NCBI RefSeq assembly: GCF_029227915.1
Contig: NC_079883.1
Location: 4,524,001-4,588,000, forward strand
From: Hydractinia symbiolongicarpus
Lineage: Eukaryota > Cnidaria > Hydrozoa > Anthoathecata > Hydractiniidae
Length of the DNA: 64,000 nt
Direction of reading: 5' to 3'
Part shown: positions 56,849 to 64,000 of the stretch, in pieces
Numbering within the stretch: the stretch's first letter is position 1
How the letters are laid out: each line of letters starts with the position of its first letter
The notes under the pieces: model-generated
What the model saw: the letters and a program-made list of their open reading frames with translations, nothing else
What the model was told of the DNA's origin: nothing
Databases searched by the model: none
Program-made: the position numbers and the translations under genes

Positions 56849-58305
56849 ACTAGGAATATATATATAAAAGACTAACCTGTAGGTTATCTCCGCAATAGTT
56901 CTTTCTGTGTATAACGCAACGCTAAATTAGTGTGTTTGATTCAACTCAACACTATGGAACACCACTTTTACTAAACACAACGAATTATCAATGATACTGG
57001 TTCAACACAATTAAAACCCCACCACCAAGTGATTCTTATTAGTAATTGCCTAGATAGAAGATCAACAATCTCCCTCTATTTTCTTTCTGTTTGGCGTTCA
57101 GTTGATTATTCGAATGTGAGAGGAATTTATAGCGACTCCTACTCGCTTAGTACAGTGGTCTTGGGGCAAAACTGGCTTTTCACCAAAACCCTCTACTGTA
57201 CTAGTCTTGATTAAGTCATCACTACATGTATTTTTTTTTTCTTCATGTGATTACTTGTGTGGAATTTACACATAAAAATTCTAAAAAATAAAAACTTAAA
57301 AAAAACTTTAATTTTTGAACACAATATTCAAATTTTCATAACATTTACTTGGTCACTATTATTCTTCATGACCCCTCTATAGGACATTAGGAGTGTGCTA
57401 TTTGCTCCTTGTTTTGTTAATACATCTACTAACTGATGTTTGGTAGAAATCCACTTCAATTCAATCTCTTTCTGATTGATACTCTATCTAAAGGAAGCCA
57501 TATCAACCCTTAACCGTTTGTCTTCCAAAGACTTTGTTGAATGGGCAGCTTCGAACAATGATTTGTTACCTGTATGACATAAGATGCCTTTTAGATTAGT
57601 ATTCAACACTTCATTTATCACATTCTTCACCCATATGCATGTGTATCAATACCATTAACAAGAGCTAGTGTCTCAGCAGCAAGGGTGCTACGCGCAACTC
57701 TCTTAATCTTCTTAGACTGCCATGTGATAGGTGCCATAAGATTCTCAATACCTTTTAGGAAAATAAAAATTCCACTTTGAGAGCTGCCATCTTGAAGGTT
57801 CCCAAATGAAGCATCAGAATATAAGATCAGTTGTAATGGAAGCTTAAGCTTTCAAAATTTCAAGGAAATGTTGGGATCCAATTTCAACTTCTTTACCACT
57901 TTATTGGCTCTCATGACATCATCAACTACTGGCACATATCAAATGAAATGTCAGGCCTTGATTGTGATGACATCCAGTTTAGTTGCCCACATATGCATCG
58001 GAAGTTTGATTGTTTTTCTTGTGATAGTTGTCTATGTCTGTCTGTTGTGTTTTGCACCTTGAGCAGTTTCATACCTGCCACATAGTTCTTTTGGTCATAG
58101 TTAATAGAACCATTAGATGACACCAACATATTTAAAATTGGAGTAATCCCAGATCCTTAATAATCGCCTTAAACTCAGGGACCTAGAGTTAATTTGACTT
58201 TTTTTATAACCCAGAGGTCGGTGGATCGTAACCACCCGCTACTACCACTAGAAATATATATATATAAAAGACTAACCTGTAGGTTATCTTCACAATAACT
58301 ATGCA
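56849..58305. repeat. Two direct copies of a 45-bp motif around the copia remnant
   Basis: CTAGGAATATATATATAAAAG plus ACTAACCTGTAGGTTATCT occurs at 56849-56900 and again at 58248-58301 with minor changes. The inner AACCTGTAGGTT is self-complementary. They are too short for LTRs and may be ends of a non-autonomous repeat family. Confidence 0.45.
57400..58130 (-). pseudogene. Ty1/copia retrotransposon remnant (RT end and RNase H)
   Basis: Minus strand: GQLNWMSSQSRPDISFDMC (about 57980-57926) is the conserved segment after the copia RT. After a frame change, DDVMRANKVVKKLKL and then YSDASFGNLQDGSSQSG (about 57820-57770) and STLAAETLAL (about 57690-57660) give the RNase H Asp and Glu sites. Several stops and at least one frameshift show decay. 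No LTRs, integrase or gag were found nearby. Confidence 0.75.
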
Positions 58306-59704
58306 AACTACGCCTAACCAATCACTTTATAACTTTAATGTGGATTAAAAAATTTTGTTGAAAATTCGCTTATTATTAGTATTATTAAACAATATTTATA
58401 CAGGATTTTTTACACTTCAGTTCTGCTGTCGTGTGTCCTGTGAGTAAAATATATAAAAGAAAGAAAAATATAAGCAATAACTATTATCTACTAAATAACC
58501 ACTCATGAGTTAGCTAACAAAAAAGTTAAAAAGTTTATACAAATTTTTATGTGGTATTTTGAGGAATCGGCTGTTGTTTGTCGGCCAGCATAACAAAAAA
58601 AAAATCCAAAATTGGCTCATACTAACAAATTGTTTTATTATTATATCTTCTGACCTTTTTTTTGAATTTCACATGCAAGAATAAGAAGCAGAGTTATGTC
58701 TAAAAATAAATGACCCAACTAGATTTGTGTCATGTAAATATAGATCCTTGAAGCTAGAAAACAGGCCTTAATAGGGAACACAATAATATAGGTTAAAATC
58801 TTGCATGTAACCTTTTCTTAATGGTAGCTACCAGATTTAAAAAAATACGGAAAACTCAAGGATATGGGTTCATCAAACTAGGTCAACCGACATGGAATTA
58901 CCTAAAGTTAAAACCACAAAATGTCAGTGTTTTTTGCAAAATGCAAAAAACTTTTAAAAATGTTAAACTGGTTTTTGCGAAATGCAAAAACTTTTGAAAA
59001 ATCTTGAATGGTAAAATTTTACTCCTTGAAAGTGTAAAAGCCATGAAAATAAATTCTGTGATATTTTTGAATCGTAGATGTAATTCCTAGAATCCTGTGT
59101 TGATTATAGTTTTTCAGTAGGTTTATTTGGAAATAAATGCAGAATCCTATTCTCAGAAAATTCTGTAAAAATGTTGTTTTTTTTTAATTATGAAATTTCC
59201 TACCTGAGAAAACTTCTGAGAATGAAGTAGAATGGAATTTCTACAATTTTGTGCAAGTTTAGCAAAGTTTAGGTGTACAGCAGATGATCATTTACAAGCA
59301 TGTGCCTAATTTTTTTAAGGCGGAGCTCTGTTCAGCGATGTCTATATTTTGTTTATATCTTGACATCTGAGAGAGAGCTCAGAAATTCAGGAGAGTCCTG
59401 CAGAAATTGGGTTGGACATTTTGTGCTGACTATATATAACAGTCCTATGATGTATTGATATTCCTTATTGATTTCTGCCGACGAAGGCGGAATCTATAAA
59501 ATCGCATGGGGAGATAGAGTGATAGATAGATAGAGACAGCCCAGAGCCTAGACGCCTAAAGCTTATCCAGGCTAAAGATTAAATCCTTTGTTTTGACAGA
59601 TTTTTTTTCTGAGAATGAGGCTAAAATTAGTTTAAAGCCAATAAGAATCCTAACAGTGCAACAATTTGTGTTATTATACAATGAACAATACTTTATTTTA
59701 AAGT
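58306..59704. other. Intergenic, no supported gene
   Basis: AT-rich. Around 58933-58996 a GCAAAAAC/TTTTGCAAA pattern forms short inverted repeats. No coding signal. Confidence 0.4.
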
Positions 59705-59895
59705 TTATATGCTATCGAAAGTTAAAGCTCGTGCAGTGTAGCATAATGAAGATCGTCTTATAATGCGCCATCTTTGATGTTATTAACATTTCCCTTTAAA
59801 ATATGTAATATATCATATAAAATATATCATTTCCTTCTGTACAATTTCGCAAGCACGTAGACTAAAGCTATATTCAGCAGAATAATTAGGTGAAA
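59705..59895. repeat. Diverged third copy of a dispersed repeat
   Basis: GCTATCGAAAGTTAAAGCTC through GATCGTCTTA, TGTTATTAAC and AGACTAAAGCTATATTC parallels 37563-37760 (and 42398-42595), with indels. It shows that part of the duplicated unit is itself a genomic repeat. Confidence 0.75.
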
Positions 59896-60134
59896 GATAA
59901 TGTATTATAGCTATAAAATTGTGACAAATATGTCACGATTTTATATCTTTTTCAGATTATTGCTAATGGTGGTAATCTTAAAGCCGCAGGGTTTCTTGTA
60001 TTACATTTGGAATATTTAGATTAAATTTTCAAATTTTCCTTCTGCAAAATTTGATTTTATGCTAAAGGGTTTGTTCACCTCCTAATTAAATATTCATTTA
60101 ATTTTTAGGGTTTGGGTAAAAATAATTGAAGGTA

Positions 60135-60694
60135 ATGACACTACCTTTGATCAAACTTGTAACTTTGACAATCAAACAGCTATCCAAGCCTTTAGCTAAT
60201 GGAATAAAGAACTCGGTAAAAACACACTCAAGGTTGTCAAGAGCTATAGCTTATCCCGCACAAGGTATACATTATTTATTTACATATTTACTTAACCTTT
60301 CTCTACAACACCAGAGTAGTTTGTGATTGTTTGTTTTACATCACATCTAGGTTACCATAAACTTGAACAAACTGTGCGAATGCGTTTGATGGGATGGAAT
60401 AAAAAAATTGAAGTAAAACCTTTATCTGATGAAGCAGCAGTAAATTTGGGAGCAGAACTTCTTGGAGAATTTGTTATTTTTTCTGTTGCTGTAGGTACGC
60501 TCTATGCAGAAGTTAGAAGAGGTCAAGCGAAGGATAGGAGGAAAGAAGAAGACCAAAATGCTAAGCTAGTTATGTTAAAGGAACAGATAACTGAATTATC
60601 AGTTGAACTTTCTAAACAGCTGCATGAAAATACGGCACTATCTAAAAAAGTTGATCTGTTACATGAATCTATAAACACTAGAAAAAACAAATAG
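60135..60694 (+). CDS. OPA3: OPA3-like mitochondrial protein (2 exons)
   Basis: Exons 60135-60264 and 60351-60694 (GT-AG, phase 1) give 157 residues, in the range of animal OPA3. The N-terminus MTLPLIKLVTLTIKQLSKPLAN matches the family's hydrophobic, mitochondria-directing start. Exon 2 carries MRLMGWNKKIEVKPLSDEAA and NLGAELLGEFVIFSVAVGTL, the core OPA3 block with a membrane segment, followed by RRKEEDQ and a C-terminal coiled coil. Vertebrate OPA3 is a mitochondrial membrane protein affecting morphology and lipid metabolism. The ATG at 60135 is preferred by alignment with the family start. The first intron is only 86 bp. Confidence 0.93.
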
Positions 60695-62235
60695 ATATTG
60701 AAACCTGTACATATTGTTTAGTTAGTATATTTATCCACATGTCGTGAATGATTTAACTTTTGAAAATGTTTTTATATTAAATTTTAGTAACAAAATAAAT
60801 TTATGTTTAGATTTTTATTTGTTTCAGTCATTTTTACGAATTTTTGGCAGGTATTACTTGTATTCTCCACGTCTATGTCAATCTGTATGTCTTGTACCTT
60901 TTCTCTGTTTATCTGTGCTTAAACATTTTTCAATTTGCCAACAATATATAATGGTTTTTTAATGCATCACTTTTTATCCTGAAAAGAATAATTTTTTTAC
61001 CTGGCAATTTATTGGCAATTTTTTATTATACTTTCTTATCTAAGTCAGGATTCTTATGCAAGCAATCATGCAGAATATGAATTAGTAAATTTCAAAACAA
61101 GGCACCATATTTTTTGCAACAAATAAAATAAATAAAACTTAAAAAAAATTTAATATGACAGAAAAACAGAAATGTGAATTGAATATCCGGATGCATTTGA
61201 AAATTTATTCAGAGTGAAATTACATTTTGAGAAGGTTAATAAGAAGTGAAAGTAAAACGTAAAACATAAAAAACATTTTCCAACATTTTTGGGTTTTTTA
61301 GATTTTCCAGATAATCTGCATAAATTGTCTTCATGTGGTATAGGTTACTTTTTAACACACTGGGGTTCTTGACACCAAGCTTGATTGTGAAAACATCAAA
61401 TTAGCTTGGTTACCCTGTTAAGGATAACAATATTGTTAAAAAATTATTTTACCAATGCTTTTAAATTTTGAGCATGATTTCTGGATTTGTAGCAAATCAA
61501 ATTTTATTTATGAGCATCAATACAGAATTTTAATGTGCCTATTGAATGATAGTAAAAAATACACTAAGGAAAAACACTCACTGTCTAAATGAAAATGATT
61601 TCTCTTAAAAACAATTTAATCCATGATTTTTCTAATTGTGTTAGATGTAAAAACCATTTTTTTATTATTTCCCACAATTTCATTTTTTTACTTTTACTTT
61701 ACTGTAATAACCAATTTCAAGCTAAAAAATTATGAAAAATAATATAGTCTGTGGTCAAGTGAAATCAAAAATGTTTCTATTTTCGAACTACCTCTATACT
61801 AAAAATGTTTTAGTATAAAGTTACGCATGATAAATAAAACCGTGACACAATTTGTTTGATCAAAATATATAATTTTAATTTTTTTAAAGCCACTGCATGC
61901 AGTTTAAAAGGTTGTACATAACAGAATCGAAAATTTTTAACTGTTAATTTCAAAAGGTTACTTCCCCTGAAAAAAAAACAAGTTAATTTCATATGAAAGA
62001 CCTTAGAAAGTTGTCTAGTAATTTGCAAATTATTTTGAAAAGTATTGATTGGTTGTTATTGATATTTTTGACTTGAAATTTTTATTAATTATGCATGACA
62101 CCAGGAATGGAGTGAGGTTCTGCTTTTGTCAGTTTTACCAAGGCATATAGGATAAAATATGTTTTCAGTTTGACTTGTTTTATACCGTTGTGTTTGTTAT
62201 TTATCTTAAAGATTATTAGTTTTTATAATAGAGAA
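60695..62235. other. Intergenic between OPA3 and the UBR gene
   Basis: AT-rich and without supported genes. It should contain the OPA3 3' end and the UBR-gene promoter. Confidence 0.5.
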
Positions 62236-64000
62236 ATGAAAAAAGCAAAACTGGATGATGACCTAATGGAAATTGGAAAAGCAGTTTTGAAACAGTGGTT
62301 ATCTGATTATTGTCACAAGCCATCTTATTTAACAACATTGAGTATAAATGACACAAAACTACAAGAGACGTTATTTAAACATTTTTCAGATGTAGTACCC
62401 TCACTTCTACAGAAGGTAAAAGTTGGCGGAATAACAAAGTACGTTATAGATGATGAAAAATTTGAAAAGTTAATTGCTTTGCCACTTGAACATTTTATAT
62501 GTGGAATCAAAGGATTTTCCTCTTTACAAGCTTATAGTAAGCCTCTAAAGTTTTGTGGTCGCGTATTTAAAGTTGGGGATCCAACATACTCGTGCAGGTA
62601 TGAGAAATTTCTTTTCAATGTAACAAACATTTCTTGCAAGTACAGTTTTTATGAAACAAAATTTCATCTTTGCAGTGATTGTGCTGCTGACCCAACATGT
62701 GTTCTTTGTCATGAATGCTTTCATCAATCCTCACACAAGAATCATAAGTACAAGGTACAATGTTTATTTTTTATCTTTTATTTTTTTATATTTTTATCAA
62801 TAAAAACAACATTGACTAGTCATTATTATTTTTCCTCTTTTTTAATTTTTAGCTTCATGCATCGCATGGAAGTGGTGGATATTGTGACTGTGGTGACAAG
62901 GAAGCATGGGCAACAGACCCTGCATGCGACTTACACAAAGAAGGCTTAAGTGTTGATGAGACATGGGTATCAATTGTTACCTTTAAAACGGTGTTTCCTA
63001 ATCATACACAAGTTTTATTTTTAATCAATTAAAATGTGTATTTTAAGGACCCTCTTGCTGCTCTTCCGAAGGATATTCAAAAGCGTACAGCTTTTATCTT
63101 TATGTTTGTGCTTCAATATTGCATTGATCTTCTCTGTTGGAAAGCATATGAAGTTTTACCTCAACCTCTAGTAAGAAGGTATAAAACATTTACATAATTT
63201 TCAGCCTTTAACTACCAAAATTTGAAGCAAAAATGTATGAAAACCTATCATGATGATTGCAAAAAAAATTACAGGGTTTCCATGCCTTGTAAAAGTCCCA
63301 GCAAAATCCTTTAACATAAAGCCTAGTCGTTTGTTTAATCGATCTCACAAATTTGTTGCTAGCCCATACTATGGACAATGCTGTATAACACTGGTTAATT
63401 TAAAAAAAATGTGGTTCTTCCATGTGGTTGTCAGCTCTTTGTTTCTGATGTCAGCATAGTATCTAGTCATACTCCCCATATATATAGGAAAAATGTTTCT
63501 TTAAAACTGGTCAGAATCTTTGATTAATTTGCAAAAATGTTAAACAATTGATCGATGTAGTTGACTTCCAAATGTGCTTTTATTTTAGTACCTATAAAGA
63601 ACAGGATTTTATTGTAATGATGTTTAATGATGAATCCCATACATATGATGAGGTAACGTTGTTGATTGTATTTATATTTATATTTAATAAGAAACTGGTT
63701 GTAATTTTTTTTTAAATGTTAGGTTATTAACACATTACAACGAGCTATAAAATGTACTCAAAAAGAGGCTGTGAATTTTGCAACAATTGTCGACAAGGAG
63801 GTAATATTACTTTTCATAATTACATTTTACACTTTGTATTCCTGATTTTCATTATTTTCTATTTTTGGTTTTGTAGGGAAGATCCGCAATCTATACCAAT
63901 AATTTTGCTGAATGTGAAAAAGTTGTGTCTATGTGCCGTGTAAGTTGGAAGCCATTTCTTTGATTTATAAAAGACACATGTAAGCTGTGTATGATGTAGA
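62236..64000 (+). CDS. UBR1/2-type E3 ubiquitin ligase, 5' part
   Basis: Exons 62236-62597, 62676-62754, 62853-62966, 63048-63178, 63589-63652, 63723-63800 and 63877-63939 join in phase; the gene continues beyond the window. The start MKKAKLDDD is the last ATG before the conserved region, and an upstream Met at about 62206 is possible. After about 100 helical residues comes the UBR box, CGRVFKVGDPTYSCRDCA with CVLCHECFHQSSHKNHKYK and GGYCDCGDKEAWATDPACDLH: the Cys/His zinc cluster that binds type 1 N-terminal degrons (Arg/Lys/His). The following exons match the region after the UBR box in UBR1/UBR2. The RING and autoinhibitory domains are outside the window. UBR1 and UBR2 cannot be separated. 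Confidence 0.92.

Noticed and set aside
58205-58252. Helitron-like end: GGTGG/CCACC hairpin before CTAG
   Set aside because: Structure is suggestive, but no TC start or related copy could be paired with it in this window.
60126-60134. Upstream non-ATG start for OPA3
   Set aside because: The ATG at 60135 aligns with the family's N-terminus and leaves no conserved residues upstream.

Overview
The window is AT-rich, intron-bearing nuclear DNA from an early-branching animal. Ortholog content, splice-site style and the transposon mix fit a cnidarian, most likely a hydrozoan; this is inference from remembered families, not a search. No rRNA, CRISPR or bacterial operon structure was seen.

Five host genes can be built exon by exon, plus one more with less certain identity. 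A complete 13-exon polypeptide N-acetylgalactosaminyltransferase (GALNT) lies at 4655-9487 (+). A CRIPT gene lies at 14636-17416 (-) in six exons, one of only 18 nt. An intronless exocyst subunit EXOC8/Exo84 lies at 12551-14623 (-). A SAM-domain protein is at 44543-46113 (-). A two-exon OPA3-like gene is at 60135-60694 (+), followed by the 5' part of a UBR1/2-type N-degron ubiquitin ligase at 62236 to the window end (+). The CRIPT stop codon lies 12 nt before the EXOC8 start in the same frame, an arrangement that suggests a shared transcript.

Most of the rest is mobile DNA. From left to right: Helitrons and a LINE tail (1-3330); a tRNA-derived SINE, a minisatellite and a MITE inside GALNT introns; a miniature Helitron (11.0 kb); a second SINE family in two copies (17.6 and 25.2 kb); a 2.57-kb Ginger-like DNA transposon whose terminal inverted repeats are arrays of a short tandem repeat (18260-20827); a decayed Mutator-like transposase (21.8-23.7 kb); and a Penelope-like retroelement in a 6.5-kb palindrome with 1780-bp arms (25986-32477). 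A retrotransposon encoding a restriction-like endonuclease has target-site duplications at 33510 and 36816. A very recent 4.8-kb tandem duplication (34561-44223) copies part of it. Two Helitrons are joined head to tail (52052-54925), and a Ty1/copia RNase H remnant lies at 57.4-58.1 kb.

The host genes are ordinary housekeeping genes of the Golgi, exocytosis, mitochondria and protein turnover and do not form one pathway. The most unusual points are the CRIPT/EXOC8 coupling, the repeat-built Ginger-like termini, the palindromic Penelope-like element with outward-facing promoter/exon modules, and the tandem Helitrons. No clearly new defence or biosynthetic system was found.
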